Below are positions 1 through 8,475 of a DNA stretch of 27,101 bases, piece by piece (position 1 is the first letter of the stretch; each line of letters opens with the position of its first letter). Below the pieces are notes generated by a model, which was given only the letters and a program-made list of their open reading frames with translations, did not search any database and was not told the origin of the DNA. The stretch is from positions 1-27,101 of the forward strand of contig JAQGOE010000292.1 in the NCBI GenBank assembly GCA_028293725.1, given 5' to 3'. The DNA comes from Gammaproteobacteria bacterium (GTDB taxonomy: Bacteria; Pseudomonadota; Gammaproteobacteria; Steroidobacterales; Steroidobacteraceae). A program made the translations under genes and the position numbers.

Positions 1-1040
1 TGTTGGTAGGGCGTGTCGGGGGTGTCCGGGAAGATCGTGCGCAGGCTCTCGTGACGGGCGAGCAGGTCCTGCAGGGCTGCCGCCAGGGCGCCGGGGGAGA
101 GCGTGCCGCTCAAGCGCAGGGCGATGACGATGTTGTAAGTGGCGCTGGGTCCTTCCATGCGGTTGAGGAACCACAGGCGCCGTTGGGCAAAGGAGAGGGG
201 AATCTGCGGGGGCCGGCACTGGGGTTGCAAGGGCAGCGCGGCGCGTTGCGCGTGGCCCAACTGCGGGGCGAGGGCCGCGACCGTGGGAGCCTCGAACAGG
301 GTGCGCAGGGACAGCTCCACGCCCAGGGTGGTGCGGATGCGGCTGACCAGGCGAGTGGCCAACAGCGAGTGACCGCCCAACTCGAAGAAATGATCGTGGA
401 TGCCGACGCGCGGCAGATGCAGGGTCTCGGCGAAGAGCGCGCACAGGATCTCCTCCTGCGGAGTGCGCGGGGCGCGCCAGGGGGCGGTGTTGAACTCCGG
501 GGCGGGCAGGGCCTTGCGGTCGAGCTTGCCGTTGGCGGTGAGGGGCAGACCCTCCAACACCACGATGACGGCTGGCACCATGTAGTCGGGCAGGCTCTGG
601 GCGAGTTGCTGACGCAGCGATGCCGGATCCAGCGGCGGGACGGCGGCGGGCGGTGCGCTCGTCAGGGTGGGTTCGGCAGCCTGTGTGTCATCGGCCGCGG
701 CGGCCTCTGCAGCGGCCGGGGTGCTCCGGGCGGTGACATAGCCGACGAGGCGCTTCTCCCCCGGAGTATCCTCGCGCACCAGCGCGGCGGCCTGGGCGAC
801 CTGGGGATGGCGCAGCAGGGCGGCCTCGATCTCCCCCAACTCGATGCGAAAGCCGCGGATCTTCACCTGCGCATCGCTGCGGCCGAGGTACTCGAGCACA
901 CCGTCGGGCCGCCAGCGTGCCAGGTCTCCGGTGCGGTACATGCGGGAGCCGGGGGTGCCAAAGGGATCGGGCAGGAAGCGCTCGGCGGTGAGCGCGGAGC
1001 GGTGCAGGTAGCCGCGCGCCAGTCCTGTCCCGGCCACATA
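1..1040 (-). pseudogene. NRPS fragment (adenylation C-terminus, carrier domain, condensation start)
   Basis: Read on the minus strand this piece is one open frame of a non-ribosomal peptide synthetase. From its upstream end it shows an adenylation-domain C-terminal half with A7 YRTGDL (about 921-940), A8 [13 protein letters not shown] (about 838-876) and A10 [10 protein letters not shown] (about 509-537). A carrier domain with GGHSLLA follows (about 357-377); its Ser is the phosphopantetheine site. A condensation domain then begins with SFAQRRLW (about 177-201) and runs off the left window edge. The frame starts abruptly in A8 at [11 protein letters not shown], with nothing of the earlier adenylation core, because at about 1040 the DNA turns into an ABC permease on the other strand. 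The substrate cannot be predicted, since the specificity residues lie in the missing part. The family call is secure; whether the break is biological or an assembly join is open. Confidence 0.9.
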
Positions 1041-2177
1041 ATCATCATCGGGGTGGCTTCGGTCGTCGCCATGGTCGCTTTGGGCAACGGAGCACGAGTC
1101 CGTGTCCAGAGTCAGGTCGCCGCGCTGGGCCAGAATCTGCTCACGATCTTCGCGGGCACCAGCCGCTCGGGCGGTGTATCGGGAGGGTTGGGCAGCGCGA
1201 GTGCGCTTACGCTCGGCGATGCGGAGGCCATTCGACGTGAAGCGGCTGATATTGTCGCCATCAGTCCTGAAATCTCCACGTCTGCGCAGGTGGTCTCCAA
1301 CGGCCGCAACTGGTCCACGAGCATCGTGGGCGAAGCGCCGGACTACCTCGTCATTCGCGAATGGCAGCTCGCCTCGGGCTCGATGTTCACCGAACGTGAT
1401 GTGCGCGCCGCGGCCAAGGTCGCTCTGGTCGGGTCCAAGACCGCGCATGAGCTGTTTGGACCTCTCGACCCTGTCGGTCAGGCCGTGCGCATCAAGAACA
1501 TTCCATTCGTAATCACCGGCGTACTCGCGAGCAAAGGTGCGGGCATGGGCGGTCAGAACCAGGACGACCGCATACTCGTCCCCTACACGACGGCGATGAA
1601 ACGGATCACGGGGGATAGATACCTGCATTCAATCAACGTGCAGATCGTCAGCACGGAGCGTATGGACGCCGCGCAACAGCAGATCACGAGCCTGCTGCGC
1701 CAGCGCCATCGTCTGGCCGGGGATCGGGAGGACGATTTCAACATTTTCAATCAGAAGGAAATCGCCGATACAGTGAGCCAGGTTACCGGGGTGATCACGC
1801 TGCTGCTCGGCAGCGTCGCCAGCATCTCGCTCCTGGTGGGTGGCATCGGAATCATGAACATCATGCTCGTCAGCGTTACCGAACGCACCCGGGAGATCGG
1901 TATCCGAATCGCCGTCGGGGCGCAGCCGTTCGCAATCAAACTGCAGTTCCTCATCGAAGCCATGATTCTCAGTGTGCTGGGCGGGTCCGTCGGCGTAATT
2001 TGCGGGATCGGCATCTCACGGCTCGTTCAGGTCTTTGCCGATTTCAAGGCGATCGTCTCGATCGGGTCGGTCGTCCTCGCGTTCGGGGTGAGCTGTGCGA
2101 TCGGCATATTTTTCGGCTTCTATCCTGCTCGCAAGGCAGCGGCCCTCGACCCGATCGAGGCCCTGCGGTATGAATGA
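1041..2177 (+). pseudogene. MacB/FtsX-type ABC transporter permease, 5'-truncated
   Basis: From about 1041 the plus frame reads [18 protein letters not shown], the end of the first membrane helix of MacB-type permeases. A periplasmic MacB-like region follows. The C-terminal FtsX domain has three helices: around ITLLLGSVASISLLVGGIGI, around FLIEAMILSVLGG and around VVLAFGVSCAIGIFFGF. The ending PARKAAALDPIEALRYE is classic. About 378 residues remain, so only the first 25-35 residues of a permease-only subunit are missing, together with its start codon and ribosome site. No ATPase partner is in the window. Family members export macrolides, peptides or lipoproteins; MacB-type transporters often accompany peptide synthetase clusters, which may explain how the two came to be near each other. 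The first in-frame ATG (1071) lies inside the membrane helix and is not a credible start. Confidence 0.85.
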
Positions 2178-2190
2178 GCGTGCCGACGGA

Positions 2191-2251
2191 CTGACCTGAG
2201 GGTGAGCTGGGAGCGGTGTGCCCGGCGCCGGATCTGACAAACTCAGGTCAG
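2191..2251. repeat. 10-bp inverted repeat between the permease and the dehydrogenase
   Basis: CTGACCTGAG (2191-2200) is repeated in inverted orientation as CTCAGGTCAG (2242-2251), with a 41-bp spacer. The arms match perfectly. It lies 14 bp after the permease stop and about 170 bp before the dehydrogenase start. It could be a regulator site pair or a transcript structure. No U-run follows, so it does not look like an ordinary intrinsic terminator. Confidence 0.45.
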
Positions 2252-2418
2252 GGGTGTGATTTGACTTTGAAGCTTGAAGAAAGTGGAGCGCGACGGACCG
2301 CATTGCGAACACTGACGCTGAATTTGCCGCACACGCCCCCTGCTGAAGGTACGCTGCGGCCCCAACCCGGTTTTGCGCGCACTGCGCGGCGCCGGTGGAT
2401 TTTCTTCTGGGGGACCTC

Positions 2419-4590
2419 ATGCGTCGATTGATCTTCGGTCTGGTCATCGCGGCCGGTGTGGCCGCGTATTCGCAATCCGGCCCGGCCGCCACTGCAGCCA
2501 GCGCGGGCACTGCTGGTGCCAGCACAGGCGCCGCGGCTGCCAGGCACAACTCCAACGACGTCGAGTGGACCCAGCACGGCGGCAACCCGAACGAGCAGCG
2601 CTACAGCAAGCTCAAACAGGTGACCGCTGACAACATCGGGCATCTGGGCCTTGCCTGGTATGCGGACATCCGCGAGCGCGGCGGCTACCAGAGCACGCCG
2701 CTGGTGATTGACGGGGTACTCTACATGACGGCCCCGTGGAGCAGTCTCTACGCGTTCGACGCGAAGTCCGGCAAGCAGCTGTGGAAGGTCGACCCGGCGG
2801 CGCCGCGCGAGATCGCCGCCACCTCGATCTGCTGCAACATCTCCAACCGCGGCGCGGCCTATGCGGACGGGAAGATCATCTGGGGTACCATCGACGGGCG
2901 CCTGATGGCGGTGAATGCGAGGACTGGCCAGAAGGCCTGGGAAGCGCGCGTCGCGGACCCGAAGCTGCAGTACTCGATCACCGGCGCGCCGCGCATCGGC
3001 GATGGCCTGGTGTTCATCGGCGTGGGCGGCGCGGAGTTCTACACCCGCGGCTACCTCGTCGCGTATGACGTGAAGACGGGCAAGCCGGCGTGGAAGTTCT
3101 ACACCGTGCCGGGCGATCCCTTAAAGGGCCCGGACGGCGAGGCGTCCGATAATGTGATGCCGATGGCCGCGAAGACCTGGAACGGCAAGTGGTGGGAGAA
3201 AGGCGGTGGCGGCAGCACGTGGGATGGGATCGTCTACGACCCGCAGTCGGATCTGGTGATCTTCGGCACCGGCAATGGCCTGCCGTGGCCGGCGCAACTG
3301 CGCTCGCCGGGCGGTGGCGACAACCTGTTCACCTCCTCCATCGTCGCGGTGCATGCGAAGAGCGGCAAATACAAGTGGCACTACCAGGCCACGCCGATGG
3401 ACGGCTTCGATTTCGACAACACCGCGCCGCTGACGCTGGCAGACATCACCGTCGATGGCCATCCGAAGCACGTGGTGATGCAGGCGCCGAAGAACGGAGT
3501 GTTCTATGTGATCGAGGCTGCAACTGGCAAGGTGGTGTCGGCGGATCCGTATGTACCAAAGATCAACTGGGCGCTGGGCTTCGACAAGGCGAACAACTGG
3601 AAGCCCATCCTCAATCCTGAAGCCAACTACGGCAAGACAGGCAAGGGTTTCTACGTGCTGCCTTGGCAGGCGCATGTATGGCATCCGCAATCGTTCAACC
3701 CGCAGACGGGCCTGATGTACGTGCCAGCACGTCGCGGCGTGGGTTCGTTCGTCGCCGAGGAAGGTGGTCGCATCCTGGGCAACCAGATGGTAGATGTTGG
3801 CAGGGGCCGTCCGCCGGAAGGCACGCGGCCCGAGGTCGAGAACCCCGGCGCCTACCTGCTGGCCTGGGACCCGGTGGCCCGCAAGGTGGCCTGGGAGCAG
3901 CGCGAAGGAAGCGGCAGCGCCGGCACGCTCACGACCGCCAGCAACCTAGTGTTCCAGGGTACGCCGGGGCAGAAGTTCGCGGCGTTCCGCGCCGACACCG
4001 GCGAGAAGGTGTGGTCGGTCGAGACTCAGGGCAACGTCGTGCCGGGCCCGGTAACGTACTCGATCGACGGCGTCCAGTACATCGCGGTAATCTCCTCGGC
4101 CAGCACCGGTTTTGCCGCCGCCGCCGGCAAGAACCGCCTGCTGGTGTTCAAACTCAACGGCGACGTGCAACTGCCGCCGGCCCCGCCGCCGGTGCAGCAG
4201 GTGCTCAATCCGCCGGCGGACTTCGGCGACGCCGCGATGCACGCGCGCGGCCAAGACCTTTACGAGCGCAACTGCACCGGCTGCCACGAGGGCGGGCGCC
4301 TGTTCAGCGGCTTTCCCGACCTCAACTACACAGTCGCGCTCAACGCTCCAGATTTGTTCGAGGCCATCGTGGTCGATGGCGCGCTCGTCGAGAACGGCAT
4401 GATCTCGTTCAAGAACGCACTGAAGGCGGCGGATGCAGAGGCGATCCGCTCCTTCCTCACCGCGCGCGCGAACGAGCTGAAGCGCAACCCTCCGCCGATG
4501 CTGGGGCCGCGTGGCCCTGGCGGCCCGCCTCCGGAGGCTGGCCCACCGCCAAGTGCAGGTGGTCCGCCTGCGCCGGCCGCGCACCAGTAG
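2419..4590 (+). CDS. PQQ-dependent alcohol dehydrogenase with C-terminal cytochrome c domain (quinohemoprotein)
   Basis: A 723-residue periplasmic enzyme that oxidises alcohols with PQQ and passes electrons to its own heme c. I chose ATG 2419 because GGGGGA (2409-2414) precedes it and a signal peptide starts at once (RRLIFGLVIAAGVAAYS); a GTG at 2395 would add eight residues and bury the signal. Propeller repeats recur (AFDAKSGKQLW, AVNARTGQKAW, AYDVKTGKPAW). The vicinal disulfide typical of the methanol/ethanol family is C138-C139 (SICCNISNRG). The likely catalytic Asp is about D331 in GFDFDN, aligned with the family W-D-[FY] site. The heme motif is CTGCH (C619, C622, H623). The protein ends in a proline/glycine-rich tail of about 35 residues. 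No dedicated cytochrome or PQQ genes are adjacent. The substrate is not inferable. Confidence 0.93.
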   Translation: MRRLIFGLVIAAGVAAYSQSGPAATAASAGTAGASTGAAAARHNSNDVEWTQHGGNPNEQRYSKLKQVTADNIGHLGLAWYADIRERGGYQSTPLVIDGVLYMTAPWSSLYAFDAKSGKQLWKVDPAAPREIAATSICCNISNRGAAYADGKIIWGTIDGRLMAVNARTGQKAWEARVADPKLQYSITGAPRIGDGLVFIGVGGAEFYTRGYLVAYDVKTGKPAWKFYTVPGDPLKGPDGEASDNVMPMAAKTWNGKWWEKGGGGSTWDGIVYDPQSDLVIFGTGNGLPWPAQLRSPGGGDNLFTSSIVAVHAKSGKYKWHYQATPMDGFDFDNTAPLTLADITVDGHPKHVVMQAPKNGVFYVIEAATGKVVSADPYVPKINWALGFDKANNWKPILNPEANYGKTGKGFYVLPWQAHVWHPQSFNPQTGLMYVPARRGVGSFVAEEGGRILGNQMVDVGRGRPPEGTRPEVENPGAYLLAWDPVARKVAWEQREGSGSAGTLTTASNLVFQGTPGQKFAAFRADTGEKVWSVETQGNVVPGPVTYSIDGVQYIAVISSASTGFAAAAGKNRLLVFKLNGDVQLPPAPPPVQQVLNPPADFGDAAMHARGQDLYERNCTGCHEGGRLFSGFPDLNYTVALNAPDLFEAIVVDGALVENGMISFKNALKAADAEAIRSFLTARANELKRNPPPMLGPRGPGGPPPEAGPPPSAGGPPAPAAHQ

Positions 4591-5205
4591 GTGCGATCGG
4601 CCGGCGGGCGATAACGCCCGAGCTGCGTGTGCCTAACTTGATTTAGTTGACTGAGAAACAATGACCTGCCCCGCATCTCACGCCAGAGTCCCATGCAGTA
4701 GCGCAGGTCTCGGCTTCCGGGATGGACCGAGATCTCGGGGTGCGAGTCAGGTCAAACCCGAGCCGCCAGATTCGTGTTAGCTCTCGGCCGGACGCCGCAG
4801 CAGATCCGTCGCCCGAGCAATGATCGTCATCGAATACGAAGAAAAACGATCGCGGGCGTCTCTGAAGGCTGGCAAGCACACGAGCACCCGCAGGAGGCGC
4901 TATCCGTACAGGGCCAAACCAACTCTATCCAGATCCCGTCGTTGCAGGAGCTATTCGGCTCGTTCAAAGTCGTCAGCGATGATTGGGAAGTTCGCTTTGA
5001 GGGCTGATCTTCGCGAGACTCAGGCGGCTTTGCAGCGAGCCACCGGGCGGATCAGAAAATAACGTGGTAGCGGGGGGCCGCTACGAGCTTTATAGCGATT
5101 ACCCCCTTCAAATTCAGGCAGTTGCGGCTAGCATTGCTACCCGCCATAGGCGGGTGGTGGGCGCCATGTGGTCCGATGATGGACTATGCTTCCCTGAGTT
5201 TGTTC
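4591..5205. other. Intergenic region without a recognisable gene
   Basis: About 600 bp lie between the dehydrogenase and the AbiE system. A 6-bp hairpin (CGGGCG, loop ATAA, CGCCCG; 4605-4620) follows the dehydrogenase stop by 14 bp, but without a U-run. A second hairpin (ACCCGCC, loop ATA, GGCGGGT) sits at 5139-5155. Several short open frames exist (for example 4774-5007 and 4820-5062), but they are arginine-rich or lack a ribosome site and I recognise none of them. It is probably non-coding or a gene too decayed to read. Confidence 0.5.
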
Positions 5206-5236
5206 GCGTAAAGTATCAAATAATGATACTTTACGC
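5206..5236 (+). promoter_or_regulatory. Perfect 13-bp inverted repeat, probable AbiEi operator
   Basis: GCGTAAAGTATCA (5206-5218), spacer AATAA, then TGATACTTTACGC (5224-5236): a perfect palindrome whose last base is 2 nt before the antitoxin ATG at 5239. AbiEi antitoxins are known to repress their own operon by binding inverted repeats in the promoter. The repeat occupies the place where the -10 region and any ribosome site would be, and no Shine-Dalgarno sequence is visible before ATG 5239. This suggests a leaderless or nearly leaderless transcript (inference). A possible -35 is TTGTTC at 5200-5205. Confidence 0.8.
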
Positions 5237-5238
5237 AG

Positions 5239-6036
5239 ATGAAATTGGAGCGCTCTCGCGCAAGCGACTATATCCGTAGCCTGGCAGCAGGTGGCCGCTA
5301 TAGCTTCACGTCGGAAGAAGCCCGGAAGGCTTTGGGGGTATCCCCTGCAGCCGCGAAATTGGCGCTCCATCGGCTCATTCGTGAGGGAGAGGTCGCCTCG
5401 CCAGCACGCGGCTTTTACGTGATCGTTCCTCCCGATTACACGTCCCTGCGCTGTTTGCCCGCGGATCAGTTTATCTCGGCCCTGATGCAGCGCGCAGGGC
5501 AGCCGTATTACGCGGCGCTGCTGACGGCGGCGCAATATCACGGTGCTGCCCACCACCGCCCACAGGAATTTCAGGTGATGTTGGCCAAGTCACGCCGGCC
5601 CCTCCATTGCGGCAAGGTACGTGTTGCGTTTTTTGTCCGCAAGCGCCTACGTGAGGTATCTCTTCAGAGTTTCAACACTCCCCGAGGGCCGATTCAGGTT
5701 TCATCGCCCGAAACGACTGCGGTCGATCTCGTTGGGTATCAACATCAAATCGGAGGGCTGGATCAAGTTGTCACGATTGTTTCCGAGCTCGCGGACCGGC
5801 TCGATGCGCAGAAGTTAGTCAGCGCTGCGCAGACAGCACCGTTGCCATGGGCACAACGACTCGGCTATCTTCTGGAGCGGGCAGGCGCCGCCGACAAGGT
5901 TGCGTCTTTGAAAGCCTACATACACAGTGTTGCACCGGAGAACACCGCGCTTCTACCTCAGCAGAGCACGGTTGGAAAGCGTCGCGATGTGCACTGGAAA
6001 CTCATCGTTAATGCGGACGTGGAGCCGGACGTGTGA
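5239..6036 (+). CDS. abiEi: Type IV toxin-antitoxin system AbiEi family antitoxin
   Basis: A 265-residue protein matching the AbiEi antitoxin family over its whole length. An N-terminal winged-helix region (about residues 1-60; GRYSFTSEEARKALGVSPAA, then ALHRLIREGEVASPARGFY) is followed by the antitoxin domain with LPADQF, YYAALLTAAQYHGAAHHRP and PLPWAQRLGYLLERAGA. In this family the N-terminal domain binds operator repeats and the C-terminal domain neutralises the toxin without direct complex formation (type IV). It is the first gene of a two-gene operon: its stop overlaps the toxin GTG by 3 nt (GTGA). The start at 5239 matches family N-termini although there is no Shine-Dalgarno sequence. 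The gene looks intact, so the module is probably functional and self-regulated by the adjacent palindrome. Confidence 0.93.
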   Translation: MKLERSRASDYIRSLAAGGRYSFTSEEARKALGVSPAAAKLALHRLIREGEVASPARGFYVIVPPDYTSLRCLPADQFISALMQRAGQPYYAALLTAAQYHGAAHHRPQEFQVMLAKSRRPLHCGKVRVAFFVRKRLREVSLQSFNTPRGPIQVSSPETTAVDLVGYQHQIGGLDQVVTIVSELADRLDAQKLVSAAQTAPLPWAQRLGYLLERAGAADKVASLKAYIHSVAPENTALLPQQSTVGKRRDVHWKLIVNADVEPDV

Positions 6037-6869
6037 TCCCGCGTGACTACATCACCGAGTGGCGAGCGCATTCGCCTTGGGTCGAAGATTTCCAGGTCGA
6101 GCAAGACCTCGTGATTTCGCGCGCCCTGGTCGCAATCTTTAGTCATCCTGCACTTCGGAAATCCCTTGCCTTCCGCGGCGGGACTGCGCTCTATAAGCTG
6201 CATCTCAAACCTGCAGCTCGTTATTCCGAGGACATCGATCTTGTCCAAGTCGACCCTGAGCCCGCCGGCCCGATCATGGGCGCCTTGCGCGAGGTGCTCG
6301 ATCCGTGGCTTGGCAAACCGCAATGGAAGCAGACCGAAGGACGCGTCACCTTTGTCTACCGATTCGACTCTGAAGGCGTTCCGCCGTTGCGGCTGCGACT
6401 GAAGGTCGAAATCAATTCTCGCGAGCACTTCTCCGTCTATGGAGTAACGGCTGCCACTTTCGCCGTGTCGTCGCGCTGGTTCGCGGGCGAATCGGAAATT
6501 CGCACCTATATGCTCGATGAGCTACTTGGCACGAAGATGAGGGCGCTCTACCAGCGCAAGAAGTGCCGGGACCTTTTCGATCTTGCGGTGGCGTTGGAGC
6601 GCGGAGCGGTGGACCCTGCGCGAATCGTTGTCACCTTTTCGCGCTATATGGAGCACGGTGGCCACAAGGTGTCGAGAGCTGAATTTGAGCAGAACATGGA
6701 GGCCAAGCTTCGCGATGCGCAATTCAGCAACGACATCGGACCACTGCTCGCCCCTGGGTTTGAATGGGACACAGCACGGGCCGCAGCGCGAGTGCGTTCG
6801 CAATTGATCGAACGCCTCGCGGGCGATCCGTGGCAAGGCGATGGCAACAAGCGGCCGTCGCGCCGGTAG
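6033..6869 (+). CDS. abiEii: AbiEii/AbiGii family nucleotidyltransferase toxin
   Basis: A 278-residue DUF1814-type nucleotidyltransferase, the toxin of the AbiE system. Motif I is intact: G49-G50-T51 in FRGGTALYKLHL, followed by the metal-binding acidic pair D67 and D69 in RYSEDIDL. The conserved later motif is TKMRALYQRKKCRDLFDL. Characterised relatives arrest growth using a GTP-dependent or pyrimidine nucleotidyltransferase activity and protect against phage by abortive infection. The GTG start at 6033 overlaps the antitoxin stop, implying translational coupling. Length and motifs suggest an active toxin. The pair could be an anti-phage or addiction module. No integrase or tRNA attachment site is visible beside it. 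Confidence 0.93.
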   Translation: MIPRDYITEWRAHSPWVEDFQVEQDLVISRALVAIFSHPALRKSLAFRGGTALYKLHLKPAARYSEDIDLVQVDPEPAGPIMGALREVLDPWLGKPQWKQTEGRVTFVYRFDSEGVPPLRLRLKVEINSREHFSVYGVTAATFAVSSRWFAGESEIRTYMLDELLGTKMRALYQRKKCRDLFDLAVALERGAVDPARIVVTFSRYMEHGGHKVSRAEFEQNMEAKLRDAQFSNDIGPLLAPGFEWDTARAAARVRSQLIERLAGDPWQGDGNKRPSRR

Positions 6870-6900
6870 GGTTGTGACGTTGACTGGCGATGACCGGCCG

Positions 6901-6996
6901 ATGAGTGCGGACATCTATTGGATAAAAGACGTTCCTTGCGGGCGGCTCGCGATATTGGGTCGCCCGCGAGCGGGAGATTTGCTCCATGACGAAATC
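6901..6996 (+). pseudogene. N-terminal stub of a phosphatase-like protein
   Basis: ATG 6901 opens the frame MSADIYWIKDVPCGRLAI, followed by LGRPRAGDLLHDEI. This resembles the N-terminus of a small protein-tyrosine / dual-specificity phosphatase family common in Proteobacteria. After about 32 residues the similarity stops; the frame continues to 7119 through sequence that is antisense to the PsiE-like remnant. The catalytic C-x5-R loop is absent, so no enzyme can be made. It lies 31 bp after the AbiEii stop. I assign the family from memory of its N-terminus only, hence the moderate confidence. Confidence 0.45.
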
Positions 6997-7053
6997 ACGG
7001 ACCGCCCTGGCACACTGACTGCCGCGCTCGGCCTTCCTCCGGGGCGAGATTCT

Positions 7054-7338
7054 TTAACGGTCGTCGTGCCAGCGCATGAGGCGATAGGTGAGCCCGAGCG
7101 CCAGCGTAATGGCCGCTAACCCCAACAGATATTACGGATTGGCGGCCTCAAACACGAGCGCGGTGATCACTCCCACACAGAGCCGGTACAATGCGACGGC
7201 AACAATCAGAGCGATGACGACGGTAACGACGATCGCCACCGCAGTCTCGAAGCGCTGGTAGTATGTCAGAACGCTCCACTGCTCCCTGCCGCGCTTCCAA
7301 CGTTCCGACGTCGTCGGCTCTGCCACCCTCGAGCTCAC
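7054..7338 (-). pseudogene. PsiE-like small membrane protein with internal deletion and frameshift
   Basis: GTG 7338 overlaps the histidine kinase stop (GTGA), a coupled start. The frame encodes LTYYQRFETAVAIVVTV and a further hydrophobic helix VIALIVAVALYRLCVGV, then ALVFEAANP, and stops at 7132. This resembles the N-terminus of phosphate-starvation-inducible PsiE-family membrane proteins. In another frame directly downstream (about 7125-7054) comes LLGLAAITLALGLTYRLMRW followed by HDDR and stop, which looks like the last helix and tail of the same kind of protein. The middle, expected to hold two further helices, is gone and the frame is broken. The gene was evidently the last member of the kinase operon. 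Confidence 0.5.
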
Positions 7339-8462
7339 ATTGGCACCGAGGAGCCATCAGTCCGTGTGAGCGGTCCGCGCGAGTCTACGCTGCACCCCAG
7401 GCAAGGCAGCCGCACGACGAACTCGCTGCCCCGCCCCGGCCCTTCACTGTAGGCATCCACCTCTCCGCCATGCAATTCCACCAGGTGCCGGGCGAGGGCG
7501 AGTCCCAGGCCCAGCCCGGCCTCGGAACCGCGCTCGGCCTGAACGTAGGGATCAAATACACGCGTCAACATGTCACCCGCAATTCCGACGCCGGTATCGC
7601 GCACCCGGACCAGCGCCCAATCGGACTCTGTCCCAACTGAAATGCCGATCCAGCCACCTCGATCGGTGAACTTTGCCGCGTTGATCAACAGATTGATGAA
7701 CACCTGGGCCAAGCGGCCGTCATCGCCGTTCACGAGCGTCGATTCCTCCGGCACTACCACGGTCAACCGTTGTCCGCGGGCTGCGATCACCGGTTGAGCC
7801 GCCTCGACGGCGGCCTGGACAGTGGCTCTGAGATCGACTGTAGTCCGCCTTAGCTTGATCTGCGCGTTCTGCGATCGTGCGAGTTCGAACAGATCATCGA
7901 TGAACCGCGCCAGCTGGGTAAATTGTCGGGCCAACAGGGTGCACGATTGGCTGACTATCGTTGGCTCGTTGAAATGCTCACGCAGCAGATGCAGCGCATT
8001 AGACATGGGTGCCAGCGGCCCGCGCATCTCGTGCGCGAGCTGCCCAAGAAACTTGTCCTTGAGTGCAACGCGACGGCGCAGCTGCGCGATTAGGCGCGCA
8101 TTCTGGTCGGCGTCCATGGCAGTTATCACCCATTCGCCTGTTCTCGAGCCGTTCTCCAGCAGCGGCTTACCCCATTCGAGCTGACACACATAGCTTGCCT
8201 GCGGCAGAAACCGCGCGCGACGCTCAAGCGCGTACGGCTCCCCGGAGTTGACAGCCTGCTCCCATGTCTGCTCCCAGGACGTGCGGTCTACCGGATGCAG
8301 CGCCGGCATGTAGCTCTCGACAAACGATGCGCCCACATGGATCTGTGTAAATGACTGCCATGCCAGATTGCCATACACGAGTCGACCCGTCCCGTCTACG
8401 ACCCAGACAAGTTGGGCGAGAGAGTCCGCCAGACTGCGAAAGTGTGCCTCTGTAGCTCGCAT
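7335..8462 (-). CDS. PAS domain sensor histidine kinase
   Basis: A 375-residue soluble histidine kinase. ATG 8462 is chosen because GAGGG lies nine bases upstream; the longer frame to 8552 would overlap the Fnr-type gene. Residues about 5-125 form a PAS sensor domain (LADSLAQLVWVVDGTGRLVY). The H-box is H144 in AHEMRGPLAP. The ATPase domain has N-box QVFINLLINAAKF, G1 DTGVGIAG and G2 GLGLGLALARHLVELHGG. There are no membrane segments, so it senses a cytoplasmic signal. It stands 13 bp downstream of the Fnr-type gene on the same strand, with a receiver-domain remnant further upstream, an arrangement reminiscent of FixL/FixJ/FixK-type redox circuits. Its cognate receiver in this cluster is broken, so its present partner is unknown. 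Confidence 0.9.
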   Translation of the reverse strand: MRATEAHFRSLADSLAQLVWVVDGTGRLVYGNLAWQSFTQIHVGASFVESYMPALHPVDRTSWEQTWEQAVNSGEPYALERRARFLPQASYVCQLEWGKPLLENGSRTGEWVITAMDADQNARLIAQLRRRVALKDKFLGQLAHEMRGPLAPMSNALHLLREHFNEPTIVSQSCTLLARQFTQLARFIDDLFELARSQNAQIKLRRTTVDLRATVQAAVEAAQPVIAARGQRLTVVVPEESTLVNGDDGRLAQVFINLLINAAKFTDRGGWIGISVGTESDWALVRVRDTGVGIAGDMLTRVFDPYVQAERGSEAGLGLGLALARHLVELHGGEVDAYSEGPGRGSEFVVRLPCLGCSVDSRGPLTRTDGSSVPM

Positions 8463-8475
8463 CGGTGGGCCCTCG

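Noticed and set aside
3..2177. A single 724-residue plus-strand protein
   Set aside because: Its first 345 or so codons are antisense to a clear NRPS reading on the minus strand; only the part after 1041 is a real permease sequence.
2395..2418. GTG 2395 as start of the alcohol dehydrogenase
   Set aside because: It would place eight residues before the signal peptide; ATG 2419 has GGGGGA directly upstream.
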